DNA of 64,000 nt from NCBI RefSeq assembly GCF_002760615.1, contig NZ_AWWI01000047.1:62001-126000 (forward strand). The letters are read 5' to 3'. This document shows, piece by piece, positions 24,674-32,596 of the stretch. The translations under genes were made by a program, and so were the position numbers. The notes beneath the pieces were generated by a model. The model saw only the letters and a list, made by a program, of their open reading frames with translations, had not been told where the DNA came from and searched no databases. How positions within the stretch are numbered: position 1 is the first letter of the stretch; every line of letters starts with the position of its first letter. The stretch is from Puniceibacterium antarcticum (GTDB taxonomy: Bacteria > Pseudomonadota > Alphaproteobacteria > Rhodobacterales > Rhodobacteraceae).

Positions 24674-24823
24674 TCAGAACCACGGACGCCAGATGAAGGT
24701 TGCGAGGTGCGCAACCACTGCAACCGCCGAGAACAGCCAAAGGCCGCTCATGTAGACGGAATGCAGTTCCTGTGCCTGCTCGTCGGTAAGACCTGTGAAC
24801 GACAGGTCGGTATTATCAGCCAT
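24674..24823 (-). CDS. pufB: LH1 antenna beta polypeptide
   Basis: 49 residues. It begins [20 protein letters not shown], has a single transmembrane helix with the ligand histidine in [14 protein letters not shown], and ends in the family-typical WRPWF. A strong ribosome binding site (GGAGGA) precedes the ATG at 24823. It is the first antenna gene after pufQ, in the usual puf order Q-B-A-L-M-C. Confidence 0.97.
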   Translation of the reverse strand: MADNTDLSFTGLTDEQAQELHSVYMSGLWLFSAVAVVAHLATFIWRPWF

Positions 24824-24852
24824 GAACTTTCCTCCGGAATGTTAGTGCTGAC

Positions 24853-24951
24853 GCCGCAATCCCTGCGGCAGGGTCCTCGGGGGCGTGCCCCCCTTGGCCT
24901 GTCCACCCCTCCCAGGGCGGTCAGTCTCGTGATCCCGGCCTTTTCAGGCCG
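24853..24951 (-). promoter_or_regulatory. pufQ-pufB intercistronic stem-loops
   Basis: Three inverted repeats lie in the 120-base gap and the pufQ end: GCCGCA/TGCGGC (24853-24869), GGGGGC-GT-GCCCCC (24879-24892), and CGGCCT-TTTC-AGGCCG (24936-24951, overlapping the pufQ stop). In Rhodobacter the pufQ-pufB region is a site of RNA processing; these structures are candidates for that here. Confidence 0.6.
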
Positions 24952-25168
24952 AGAAAATCAGGGGTGTGATCCGGTCCGCTTCGGCCCAGGCACGCGCCAG
25001 CGGCCCATGCAGGTTCAGCGTCTGTCTCTGGAACACATCCAGCAGCCATCCAGCGGTTGCGAACGGGATCGCCACCAGAAAGATGATTGCGAAATAGAAA
25101 TGGAACTCGGCGCCACGCTTTGTGTGGTGCGACCGCATGCGCGGCCCGTTTGTGGTAAAGTCCGTCAT
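24944..25168 (-). CDS. pufQ: PufQ, bacteriochlorophyll biosynthesis/assembly factor
   Basis: 74 residues with one hydrophobic segment ([17 protein letters not shown], about 27-43). The R-S-x-H-x-K-R-G-x-E-F start ([16 protein letters not shown]) resembles PufQ as I know it. PufQ is proposed to help channel bacteriochlorophyll or its precursors to the complexes; its exact activity is unsettled. Its ATG overlaps the bchZ stop by four bases. As in Rhodobacter, the puf promoter is expected to lie inside bchZ, but I cannot mark it with confidence. Confidence 0.93.
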   Translation of the reverse strand: MTDFTTNGPRMRSHHTKRGAEFHFYFAIIFLVAIPFATAGWLLDVFQRQTLNLHGPLARAWAEADRITPLIFSA

Positions 25169-26628
25169 GTTGTCATTCCTCCTGTTGAAGTCGAAAGCGC
25201 CTGAACAGTCTCTAACACGACCCGTTCTGCTCCCTGCTTGAGCGCTGCAGCCTCAGCCGCATCGCGCAAATTCTTGGCCGCCGAGATCCGCGTCAGCACC
25301 GGGTGCTGTGCGACGATCCGGTCAAGTTCGGCCTGTGCATCGCCGTCCCACGGGAAATCCCGGCGCAGCGGTGTCAGTGTGGCATCGGCACGGTCCATGT
25401 CCGTGCCCAGCGGCAGGATGTGGAACAGCGCATCGAACAAGCTGTTGCAGACCTCCTGCAAAACATAGGTGGCACCGCCATACCCCATCATCGGCGTCCC
25501 GGTGTGGCGGCGTATCGCAGCCCCCGGAAAGCTCGCCGGAATGAACGTCGGCTGTGGCCCGTGCCCGGCCTTCATCTCGGCCAGATACATTTTCTCGTTG
25601 ATCGACCCCATCACGATCAGTGGACGCTTGGCATGCATCATGCTGCGCACTTCTTCGTTGTTGGTCTTCTTGCCGGCCACGCGGGCCACGGCAAAGGCGC
25701 AGGGCAGGCCCAGATCGCCCTCAAGGTAATTGCGGATGCCACGCGCATAGGTCTCGTTCGCGACAATGGCGAAACTCGCCGTGGCAAAGAAATCCTGCGT
25801 CACCGACCGCCACAGATCCCAGACCGGCTTCAGCGTGGAATGCTTTTCCCGCTCGATGAACGGCTCGGGGTCCAGCCCCGTCAGCTCGCCCAGCTTGCGC
25901 AGGAACTTGGTGGTTGAATCCACCCCGATCGGCGCCTGAAGGTAGGGCTTGCCCAGCACCTCACACAGGCCCCGGCCAAATTCGCGGTACATGGTGATGT
26001 TCACATCGGCATTCACCAGATTGCGCATCTCGGCCAGATGCGCGCCCAGCGGCATCACCATGTTGACCTCGGCCCCGATGCCTTCGACCATACGGCGGAT
26101 CTCGTGCAGATCGCTTGGCATGTTGAACGTGCCGTACATCGGCCCCAGAATATTGACCCGCGGCGCGGCGCCCTCTTCGCGTTTCTTCTCGGGCGGCATA
26201 CGACCCTTGGTCATGCCGAATTCGGTAAAGATCCAGGTCATCGCCCGGTCGGCGCATTCCCACTGATCTTCATCAATCGTGCGCGGCAGGAACCGCTGGA
26301 TGTTGGTCCCCTGCGGCGTCACGCCCCCGCCGATCATCTCGGCAATCGAGCCTGTGACAACCACCGCCGGCAGCGCAGGGTCGAGAACCTTCCACGCCCG
26401 CTTCATCGACTCTTCGGTGCCCGCCCCCATCTCGCCCTCACCCAGTCCGGTGACGACAATCGGCAGCTCATGCGGCGGCAGCGCGTCGGTGTAATGCAGC
26501 ACCGATGTCACCGGCAGGTTCTCGCAACCCACAGGGCCGTCGATCACCACCTGCAATCCCTTGACGGCGCAAAAGGCATAGATCGCGCCCCAATAGCCGC
26601 CGGCCCGGTCATGATCCTGGATCAGCAT
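25165..26628 (-). CDS. bchZ: Chlorophyllide a reductase subunit Z
   Basis: 487 residues. NifK-like subunit of the BchXYZ reductase; begins [19 protein letters not shown] and carries the cluster cysteine in [19 protein letters not shown]. BchXYZ reduces ring B of chlorophyllide a, which converts a chlorin to a bacteriochlorin. A TGA lies in frame shortly upstream, so the ATG at 26628 is fixed. An 11-residue leader frame starting at 26657 ends across this ATG. pufQ overlaps its end. Confidence 0.96.
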   Translation of the reverse strand: MLIQDHDRAGGYWGAIYAFCAVKGLQVVIDGPVGCENLPVTSVLHYTDALPPHELPIVVTGLGEGEMGAGTEESMKRAWKVLDPALPAVVVTGSIAEMIGGGVTPQGTNIQRFLPRTIDEDQWECADRAMTWIFTEFGMTKGRMPPEKKREEGAAPRVNILGPMYGTFNMPSDLHEIRRMVEGIGAEVNMVMPLGAHLAEMRNLVNADVNITMYREFGRGLCEVLGKPYLQAPIGVDSTTKFLRKLGELTGLDPEPFIEREKHSTLKPVWDLWRSVTQDFFATASFAIVANETYARGIRNYLEGDLGLPCAFAVARVAGKKTNNEEVRSMMHAKRPLIVMGSINEKMYLAEMKAGHGPQPTFIPASFPGAAIRRHTGTPMMGYGGATYVLQEVCNSLFDALFHILPLGTDMDRADATLTPLRRDFPWDGDAQAELDRIVAQHPVLTRISAAKNLRDAAEAAALKQGAERVVLETVQALSTSTGGMTT

Positions 26629-26653
26629 GGCGCACCGCCGGTCTGGCCGTCAG

Positions 26654-26697
26654 CCATACGCAAACCATACGGGTTCCATACGCATTCCATAGGGCGA
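26654..26697. repeat. Four-unit 11-bp tandem repeat in the bchY-bchZ gap
   Basis: Plus-strand units CCATACGCAAA, CCATACGGGTT, CCATACGCATT and CCATAGGGCGA follow without gaps at an exact 11-base period. On the transcribed (minus) strand this places four ATGs at 26690, 26679, 26668 and 26657. The last opens a 12-codon frame (ends 26622) that overlaps the bchZ start codon. Confidence 0.75.
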
Positions 26698-26704
26698 TTC
26701 GGAG

Positions 26705-28273
26705 TCATATCATCTGCTCCGCCTTGGCCGCGCGCGCCTGCTTGTCGAGCTTCTTCTGATGCGCCGCGCGAAAGTCAGGCCGCAGGTTTGGCGACCCTTC
26801 CCAGATGCCCGCAGTCTCCCCCTCGCCCACGCCGGCAAAGAAGGATTTCATTGTTTCCATGCGCTCTTTTCCGGCGATGGCGGCATTGATCACCTCAGCC
26901 AAAGACCCCGCGCCGGCCGGCCCCATCAGCGGACGGGCCGAAATCAGATTGGTGTAATAGAGCGCCGGAATGGCCATCTGTTTCGCCTTCTGCACGACCG
27001 GAGTCGTCCCGATGGCCAGGTCCGGCCGGACCGCCTCCATCGCCGCACAATCGTCTTCCAGCGAGGCGCGGAATTTCACCTTGATCCCCTTGGCCGACAG
27101 CCAGGCGGCATCGTCCTCGGACCACTTGGATTTCGCGCAGGCGGTCCCGACATAGCGCAGATCGGCGCCACTCTCGACCAGCAGCCGCGCCACCAAAAGT
27201 TCCGAACCCTCATAACCACTTAGCGTGATCGTGCCGTTGATCTGACTGCCCGCAAGCGCGCCCTTGATCGCCGGCAAAAACGCATTCTGCGCCGCCGCCA
27301 CATGGTCTTTTGGCAACCCGAACGCCTCGCCGATATTGGCCAGCCACGCCGCCGTTCCGTCATATCCGACCGGAGCAGAGCCCACGATGGGCCGGCCCGC
27401 CGCCTCGAATTCCCGCACCGCTGCAGTGTAGAACGGATGGATCGCCGCCACCGCTCCACAGTCCAGCGCGGCATAAAGTTCACGCCATTCCCGGCACGGT
27501 ACAACCGGCCCCGCCGCGAGACCCATGGGCGCCAGCATCGCGCCAATCATCATCGGATCCGCCGGAAACATCTCACCCAGCAGGCTGACCGTCGGACGGT
27601 CGGATTTGCCCTGCGCCGGCCGCGCCACCGGGCCGGCCTCGGCCTCTTTGCGGGCGTAATTCAGCATCGCGCCGGCCAGCACATCCTTGGCCTCGGCATG
27701 GGTCGGAATGCCAAATCCCGGCACATCGATCCCCACAATCCGCACGCCGTTGATCTCGTCCGGCAGCAGCCGCAGCGGCACCCCCGATGCGGTCGGAACA
27801 CACAGATTTGTCACGACAATTGCGTCAAACCGGTCGGGATCGGCCATCTCATGCACGGATTCCCGGATGTCCTCGAACAGCTTGCCCGTAACCAAGGATT
27901 CCGAGTTGAAGGGCACATAGCCCACCGACCGCCGCGCCCCGTAGAAATGCGACACAAAGGTCAGGCCATAGACGCAGCAGGCCGAGCCGGACAAAACCGT
28001 CGCCACCCGCTTCATCCGCAGCCCCACACGCAACGACCCAAAGGCGGGGCACATCGACTGCGGCTTGTCATGCGGACCTTGCGGATAATCTGCGGCGAAC
28101 TTGTCCAGCATCTCGGAATTGCCAGCCATGCGGGCGGCTTTTTCCATCTCGGATCCCGAATGGCATCCCAGACCGTCCGCAGGCATCCCGACCGATGGAA
28201 CCTCGCCCTCGCGCGGGTGGCCCATAGTCACATCAGCCGTTGCGGCGGTGTCATATGTCACTTCATCGCTCAT
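26705..28273 (-). CDS. bchY: Chlorophyllide a reductase subunit Y
   Basis: 522 residues. NifD-like subunit; candidate cluster cysteines appear in GCHSGSEM, SMCPAFGSLR, GSACCVYGLTFVSHFYGARR and NLCVPTASGVP. It partners BchZ in the ring-B reductase. The ATG at 28273 overlaps the stop of the preceding small ORF by four bases. The gap to bchZ is 76 bases and contains the 11-bp tandem repeat. Confidence 0.96.
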   Translation of the reverse strand: MSDEVTYDTAATADVTMGHPREGEVPSVGMPADGLGCHSGSEMEKAARMAGNSEMLDKFAADYPQGPHDKPQSMCPAFGSLRVGLRMKRVATVLSGSACCVYGLTFVSHFYGARRSVGYVPFNSESLVTGKLFEDIRESVHEMADPDRFDAIVVTNLCVPTASGVPLRLLPDEINGVRIVGIDVPGFGIPTHAEAKDVLAGAMLNYARKEAEAGPVARPAQGKSDRPTVSLLGEMFPADPMMIGAMLAPMGLAAGPVVPCREWRELYAALDCGAVAAIHPFYTAAVREFEAAGRPIVGSAPVGYDGTAAWLANIGEAFGLPKDHVAAAQNAFLPAIKGALAGSQINGTITLSGYEGSELLVARLLVESGADLRYVGTACAKSKWSEDDAAWLSAKGIKVKFRASLEDDCAAMEAVRPDLAIGTTPVVQKAKQMAIPALYYTNLISARPLMGPAGAGSLAEVINAAIAGKERMETMKSFFAGVGEGETAGIWEGSPNLRPDFRAAHQKKLDKQARAAKAEQMI

Positions 28274-28419
28274 GGCTGTGTGCTCGGCTTGTGATCATCA
28301 TTCGCAGGGATCTTCAGGATGTCCTGAAGCAGCCGCTCAATCTGTTCGGGGCGGGCCTCTTGCAGGGCTTGGCGCGTCTCGCCATGCGCCGGTTCGGGCT
28401 TGCGATCACGCGTCATCAT
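28270..28419 (-). CDS. Small ORF between bchX and bchY (49 residues, unknown)
   Basis: Starts at 28419 (ATG ATG; 28416 is the alternative) inside the last codons of bchX, with a perfect GGAGGT site five bases upstream, and stops across the bchY ATG. The product is hydrophilic and rich in Glu, Gln, Arg and Pro; residues about 13-37 (ETRQALQEARPEQIERLLQD is the core) could form one amphipathic helix. No signal peptide, membrane segment or cysteine is present. I do not recognise a family. Overlaps at both ends and the strong ribosome binding site argue for real translation, coupled to bchX and bchY; a subunit-ratio or assembly role would be guesswork. Confidence 0.6.
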   Translation of the reverse strand: MMTRDRKPEPAHGETRQALQEARPEQIERLLQDILKIPANDDHKPSTQP

Positions 28420-29434
28420 AAACCACCTCCAGAGAGGCTTGAGGCATGGCATTCTTGCCGCGCATGTCCTCGGCTGTGGCCGGAACCAGCTGGTAATCGC
28501 CGCCCGTATCCTTGGCATCGAACAGCCCCAGAAGTCCGTCCTGATCCAGCGGCGCGGGCTTGACCGGCGGGGCAATGCCCACAGCCTCGGCCAGTTCGGC
28601 AAACAGCGGACCCCATTGCGACTTCATAGTCCCAACAATCTGATAATTCGCGGATTTCTTGCGCAGGTCATCGTCCTGCGGGATCGCCGCCAGCACCGGG
28701 ATCTTGACCGCCTTGGCAAAGGCCTGCGCCTCGCCCGAATGGTCATCCTTGTTGATGACAAGGCCGGCAACACCGACATTGCCGCCCAGCTTGCGGAAAT
28801 ACTCCACTGCCGAACAGACGTTATTGGCCACGTACAGCGACTGAAGATCGTTCGACGCGACCAGGATCACCTTCTGCGCCATGTCCCGCGCGATGGGCAG
28901 ACCAAAGCCGCCACAGACCACGTCGCCCAGAAAGTCGAGCAGCACATAGTCGAAATCCCAGTCATGGAACCCCAGTTTTTCCAGCAGCTCAAAGCCATGG
29001 ATGATCCCGCGTCCGCCACAACCACGGCCAACCTCAGGCCCGCCCAGCTCCATCGCGAACACGCCGCCGCGCTTGAAACAGACATCCCCGATCTTGACCT
29101 CTTCGCCGGCCAGCTTCTTGCGGGTCGAGGTTTCGATGATCGTCGGGCACGCCTTGCCGCCAAACAGCAGCGAGGTCGTGTCGGATTTCGGGTCACAGCC
29201 GATCAGCAGCACGCGCTTGCCCTGCTCGGCCATCATGTGGCTGAGGTTGGCGAGCGTGAAGGATTTGCCAATGCCGCCCTTGCCGTAGATCGCAATGATC
29301 TGCGTCTTTTTGGTGGCTTCGGTCGGAAGGATATCTGCGAGGTCTTCATTCGCCTCGTCACGCAACCGCTGGTCGAAGTCTTTCAGATTCGGCACGTCGT
29401 GCCCAACGGCGCGCGAAGTCACTTCGTCTTTCAT
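28406..29434 (-). CDS. bchX: Chlorophyllide a reductase iron protein subunit X
   Basis: 342 residues. NifH-like ATPase with P-loop [15 protein letters not shown] and the [4Fe-4S] cysteines in [12 protein letters not shown] and [12 protein letters not shown]. It delivers electrons to BchYZ. The C-terminal tail beyond about residue 295 is longer than in BchL, as usual for BchX. Its start overlaps the bchC stop (ATGA), and its last 14 bases overlap the small ORF. Confidence 0.97.
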   Translation of the reverse strand: MKDEVTSRAVGHDVPNLKDFDQRLRDEANEDLADILPTEATKKTQIIAIYGKGGIGKSFTLANLSHMMAEQGKRVLLIGCDPKSDTTSLLFGGKACPTIIETSTRKKLAGEEVKIGDVCFKRGGVFAMELGGPEVGRGCGGRGIIHGFELLEKLGFHDWDFDYVLLDFLGDVVCGGFGLPIARDMAQKVILVASNDLQSLYVANNVCSAVEYFRKLGGNVGVAGLVINKDDHSGEAQAFAKAVKIPVLAAIPQDDDLRKKSANYQIVGTMKSQWGPLFAELAEAVGIAPPVKPAPLDQDGLLGLFDAKDTGGDYQLVPATAEDMRGKNAMPQASLEVVYDDA

Positions 29435-30372
29435 GCTGCGTCCTTCCAGTTCAAAATCATTTTCAGGCAGGCCGCATCCTCGAACGCCGTGCGATAAGCA
29501 TCGGGCGCATTCGCGGCTGCGGATTGATGGGTGATAAGTCCGTCGAGGCTCAGCGCACCGTTCTCGACCAGCGCGCGTGTGGCGGCGAGGTCAGCATGCG
29601 TCCACTCGGCGGCGACGCGAAACCGCGCCTCTTTCATAAAGGCCGGCGGGAACGAAAACTGCAGCGGCTGGGTGTAAAAGCCGGCCAGCACAATCTCTCC
29701 GCCTTTGGCGATCCGGGTGATCAGATCGTTCAGCAGCGCGCCGTTTCCGGACGCGTCGTAAATGCTTTGGTAATCGCGGCGCGTATCCTTGTCAGGATGG
29801 ATCACCTCGTACCCCACCGCGCCGGCTTGACGGCTTTCATCGATTTCCCAGACCGTCGGCGCCGGTGCGCCGGCGGCAACGGTCAGCCGCGCCAGCAGCC
29901 GGCCCAGAACGCCGTGACCGACAATCAGATCGGGAACCGCCTTGTTCAGGCCGGCCATCGCATGACGCGCCGTCGCGGCCAGCGCCAACAATGCCCCCTG
30001 CGCGCCGTGGCCCGCATCGATTCGCGTCACGCGATCCTTGTGGGTCACAACCCGCAGCGCCGCGCCGCCGAACAGGCCAAACGCCCCTTCGTAGCAATTC
30101 GCCCCCGGTACAAAGACGTGGTCGCCGGGCTTGTAGCCGGTGTTTGCGCCGGCCTCGACCACCTCTCCGGCGGCCTCATAGCCGGGCACCAGCGGATAAC
30201 CCATGCCGGGAAACGGCGGCATCTGACCCGACCAGAACAGCTTTTCCGTCCCTGTCGAAATGCCGGAATGCAAAATATCGACGACCAGATCGTTGGCCCC
30301 AGGATCGGTCAGGGTCAGCATATCAAGCCCAAGATCCTGTGGACCTTTAAGAAGGATGGCCTGTGTCTGCAT
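29431..30372 (-). CDS. bchC: Bacteriochlorophyllide a dehydrogenase
   Basis: 313 residues. Medium-chain dehydrogenase/reductase family; conserved stretches [22 protein letters not shown], in part, and [14 protein letters not shown]. It oxidises the 3-hydroxyethyl group to the 3-acetyl group of bacteriochlorophyllide a. The ATG at 30372 has GGAGGG upstream. Two PpsR operators lie 71-115 bases upstream, marking the start of the bchCXYZ-puf superoperon, while crtEF read in from further upstream. Confidence 0.96.
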   Translation of the reverse strand: MQTQAILLKGPQDLGLDMLTLTDPGANDLVVDILHSGISTGTEKLFWSGQMPPFPGMGYPLVPGYEAAGEVVEAGANTGYKPGDHVFVPGANCYEGAFGLFGGAALRVVTHKDRVTRIDAGHGAQGALLALAATARHAMAGLNKAVPDLIVGHGVLGRLLARLTVAAGAPAPTVWEIDESRQAGAVGYEVIHPDKDTRRDYQSIYDASGNGALLNDLITRIAKGGEIVLAGFYTQPLQFSFPPAFMKEARFRVAAEWTHADLAATRALVENGALSLDGLITHQSAAANAPDAYRTAFEDAACLKMILNWKDAA

Positions 30373-30443
30373 GATGTGTCCCTCCCCTGTGTCTGACTGC
30401 CAGGAACCGAATCTTTCAAGATCCGTGCGGTGGCATGTCACAC

Positions 30444-30461
30444 TGTCAGTTTAGACTTACA
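30444..30461. promoter_or_regulatory. PpsR/CrtJ operator of bchC (proximal)
   Basis: TGTCAGTTTAGACTTACA matches TGT-N12-ACA. It pairs with the 30470 site across an eight-base gap, the arrangement described for the bchC promoter of R. capsulatus. Confidence 0.85.
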
Positions 30462-30469
30462 CATCGTTG

Positions 30470-30487
30470 TGTCAACATAAATGGACA
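30470..30487. promoter_or_regulatory. PpsR/CrtJ operator of bchC (distal)
   Basis: TGTCAACATAAATGGACA matches TGT-N12-ACA and lies between the crtF stop and the proximal operator. Confidence 0.85.
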
Positions 30488-30500
30488 CAGCCTTTGTGAG

Positions 30501-31649
30501 TCACTCAGAGAATTTGCGCGCGGTGACAACCTGAGTGACGTAGGGACGTGCCGCGCGGTGGACCCGCGTATCCCCAAAACCGGCTTCCCGGCACAGTTCT
30601 GAAATGCGCGACGCCGACCGGACCGTTCCGGTGCGCATTGCCAGTGTATAAAAGGCAAAATAGACGTCGCCAGAAGCACTTGGAGTGGTTCCGCCAGACA
30701 TCGGTTCAGAGATTATCAGCCGGCCTGTGGGGGGCAAAATCGTGTGAACCTTGGCCAAAAGTGCCGCCACTGTCTCATCGGAATGATCATAAAGGACACG
30801 CACCAGAGAAATCGCATCCGCCCCCGCCGGCAGCGGGTCATCCCGGAAGGATCCTGCATGAGTGTCAACTTTAGTTGACACATTTTGCGACCCGAATCGC
30901 GCTCTCGCCCCCGCCACCACATGCGGTAGATCAAACAGGCTGACCCTCATGTCGGGATAGGCGTGACACACAGCCTCGACAAAGGCGCCGAAGCCGCCGC
31001 CGACATCCAGAAGGTGGCGCGTACCCCTTAGCGAAATCGCGGCAAGTGTGTCTTGCGCAACCAATCCCTGCGATTGTGCCATGAGGTCGGAATAGGTGGC
31101 GGTGACATCGGGATCCACGGCCCCGCGTGCGCCAAAGACATAGGGCCAGAAATCGGCCAGCTCGGTCTGCACCTCGCCGCGCAACAGCGCAACCGGGTCT
31201 TTCAGATCGCGATACAGGATATCATGATGACGAATCATCTGCTCAAGCCCCGGCACCCCCAACAGCGCCGCGCCCAGTCGCGCCGCGCCAAAGCGGCCGT
31301 CCTTGTGGCGATGCAGCAGCCCCATCGCAGCACCTGCCTGCAACAACCGGATCATGCGGTCTGGCGGAATGCCCGTACCCTGCGCCAGTTGCACAACCGT
31401 GCGCGGCCCCTCCATCACCTGATGTGGAATGCGCAAATCCACCAGCGCATACAGCACCTGCGACCGCACAAACCCCTGCACCATATCGAAAAGCTGATCG
31501 CCATCGCGCCGAGCGAACCGTCGTGTCAGCGGGAACGCCGCCGCCCAGCGTTGAAAACCCGGGCGCGCCACCAGCCGTGCCAGCCCTGTGCGCCAGTCCG
31601 ACCCGCGCCGCGATTCGGGCACGGGTGGCTCATCCGCAGCAATGACCAC
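30501..31649 (-). CDS. crtF: Demethylspheroidene O-methyltransferase
   Basis: 382 residues. SAM-dependent methyltransferase of the CrtF/COMT type with an N-terminal dimerisation/winged-helix region and the SAM motif HLLDVGGGFGAFVEAV. It methylates the tertiary hydroxyl at C1 of demethylspheroidene. The first codon at 31649 is GTG (GTG GTC ATT), three bases after the crtE stop, with only a weak AGGCG ahead; no ATG exists near. A perfect PpsR operator lies within the coding sequence at 30863-30880. Confidence 0.94.
   Translation of the reverse strand: MVIAADEPPVPESRRGSDWRTGLARLVARPGFQRWAAAFPLTRRFARRDGDQLFDMVQGFVRSQVLYALVDLRIPHQVMEGPRTVVQLAQGTGIPPDRMIRLLQAGAAMGLLHRHKDGRFGAARLGAALLGVPGLEQMIRHHDILYRDLKDPVALLRGEVQTELADFWPYVFGARGAVDPDVTATYSDLMAQSQGLVAQDTLAAISLRGTRHLLDVGGGFGAFVEAVCHAYPDMRVSLFDLPHVVAGARARFGSQNVSTKVDTHAGSFRDDPLPAGADAISLVRVLYDHSDETVAALLAKVHTILPPTGRLIISEPMSGGTTPSASGDVYFAFYTLAMRTGTVRSASRISELCREAGFGDTRVHRAARPYVTQVVTARKFSE
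30863..30880. promoter_or_regulatory. Perfect PpsR/CrtJ operator inside crtF
   Basis: TGTCAACTTTAGTTGACA has perfect eight-base inverted arms (TGTCAACT/AGTTGACA). It is the best PpsR match in the window yet sits in the middle of crtF coding sequence (codons for TKVDTH), about 490 bases upstream of bchC. Confidence 0.75.
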
Positions 31650-31652
31650 CGA

Positions 31653-32525
31653 TCACGCCTGCGCTTGGACGGGCGCAAAAACCGGCATGATCTGTTCCGC
31701 TTGCATCCGTACCATCTGCGCCAGACGCGCCTCACCCGGGCAGGACGGGATCGACGCAATGGCCCCGGCCAGAATATCCTTGAGCCGCTGCATCGCCCCA
31801 TCGACCCCCAGCGCGGTTACCGCATTTGGGCGACCGTGAAGATCATCCTGCCCCGCCGGTTTGCCCAGGGTCTGCGCATCACACAGGGCGTCGCGCAGAT
31901 CGTCGGCGACCTGAAACGCCTCTCCAATCCGGGCACCCAGCTCAAACCACGGCTCAGACTCCTGCCCCGCTGCGATAGCGCCCATCTGCGTTGCCGCAAT
32001 GAACAGCGCCCCGGTTTTGGACCGGTGATAGGCGGACAGGTCAATCTCGGTTTCGCTTTCCCAACCCTGCCCGGCGCAGATTCCGCCGGGCATACCGGTC
32101 TTCTGCGCCAGCGACAGCACCAGCTGAATGCCCCTGTCGGGTGCCACATGCGCAGCGCGGGCCAGCACCTCGAATGCCAGAACTATCAGCGAATCGCCGG
32201 CCAGAACGGCCAGCGGCTGGGAATAGGCCCGATGCACAGACGGCTTGCCCCGCCGCATGTCGGCATTGTCAAAGCAAGGCAGATCGTCATGGACAAGGCT
32301 CGCACAATGGATCAGCTCCAGCGCCGCCGCCGCCGCATCGGTCAGCTGCGGGCGATCATCGCCGCAAGCCATGGCCACAGACATCAGAATTGTCGGCCTG
32401 ATCCGCGCCCCGCCGGGGGTTGTTGCATAAGTCAGGGCCCCGGAAAGCTGCGCAGGAGCAATCCCCCCCTGCCCGATTAAAACGGCATTTCGCACGGCGG
32501 CATCAATTCGCGCGCTCAGGGACAT
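31653..32525 (-). CDS. crtE: Geranylgeranyl diphosphate synthase
   Basis: 290 residues. Trans-prenyltransferase with the first Asp-rich motif HDDLPCFDNADMRRG (79-93) and the second FQVADDLRDA. It makes C20 geranylgeranyl diphosphate, the shared precursor of carotenoids and the bacteriochlorophyll tail. The ATG at 32525 has AGGAG nine bases upstream, and tandem PpsR operators lie just upstream, shared with divergent crtD. crtF follows after three bases. Confidence 0.95.
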   Translation of the reverse strand: MSLSARIDAAVRNAVLIGQGGIAPAQLSGALTYATTPGGARIRPTILMSVAMACGDDRPQLTDAAAAALELIHCASLVHDDLPCFDNADMRRGKPSVHRAYSQPLAVLAGDSLIVLAFEVLARAAHVAPDRGIQLVLSLAQKTGMPGGICAGQGWESETEIDLSAYHRSKTGALFIAATQMGAIAAGQESEPWFELGARIGEAFQVADDLRDALCDAQTLGKPAGQDDLHGRPNAVTALGVDGAMQRLKDILAGAIASIPSCPGEARLAQMVRMQAEQIMPVFAPVQAQA

Positions 32526-32549
32526 GAGCAGACTCCTGTTTTTGGCGTG

Positions 32550-32567
32550 TGTCAAAAATTACTGACA
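32550..32567. promoter_or_regulatory. PpsR/CrtJ operator between crtE and crtD (crtE-proximal)
   Basis: TGTCAAAAATTACTGACA, a good TGT-N12-ACA match, 25 bases from the crtE start codon. Confidence 0.84.
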
Positions 32568-32573
32568 CCAATG

Positions 32574-32591
32574 TGTAAATCATACTGGACA
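32574..32591. promoter_or_regulatory. PpsR/CrtJ operator between crtE and crtD (crtD-proximal)
   Basis: TGTAAATCATACTGGACA, six bases from its partner site and five bases before the crtD ATG at 32597. Confidence 0.78.
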
Positions 32592-32596
32592 GTCAC

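Noticed and set aside
26654-26697. CRISPR-like array in the bchY-bchZ gap
   Set aside because: Units are 11 bases and contiguous, with no spacers.
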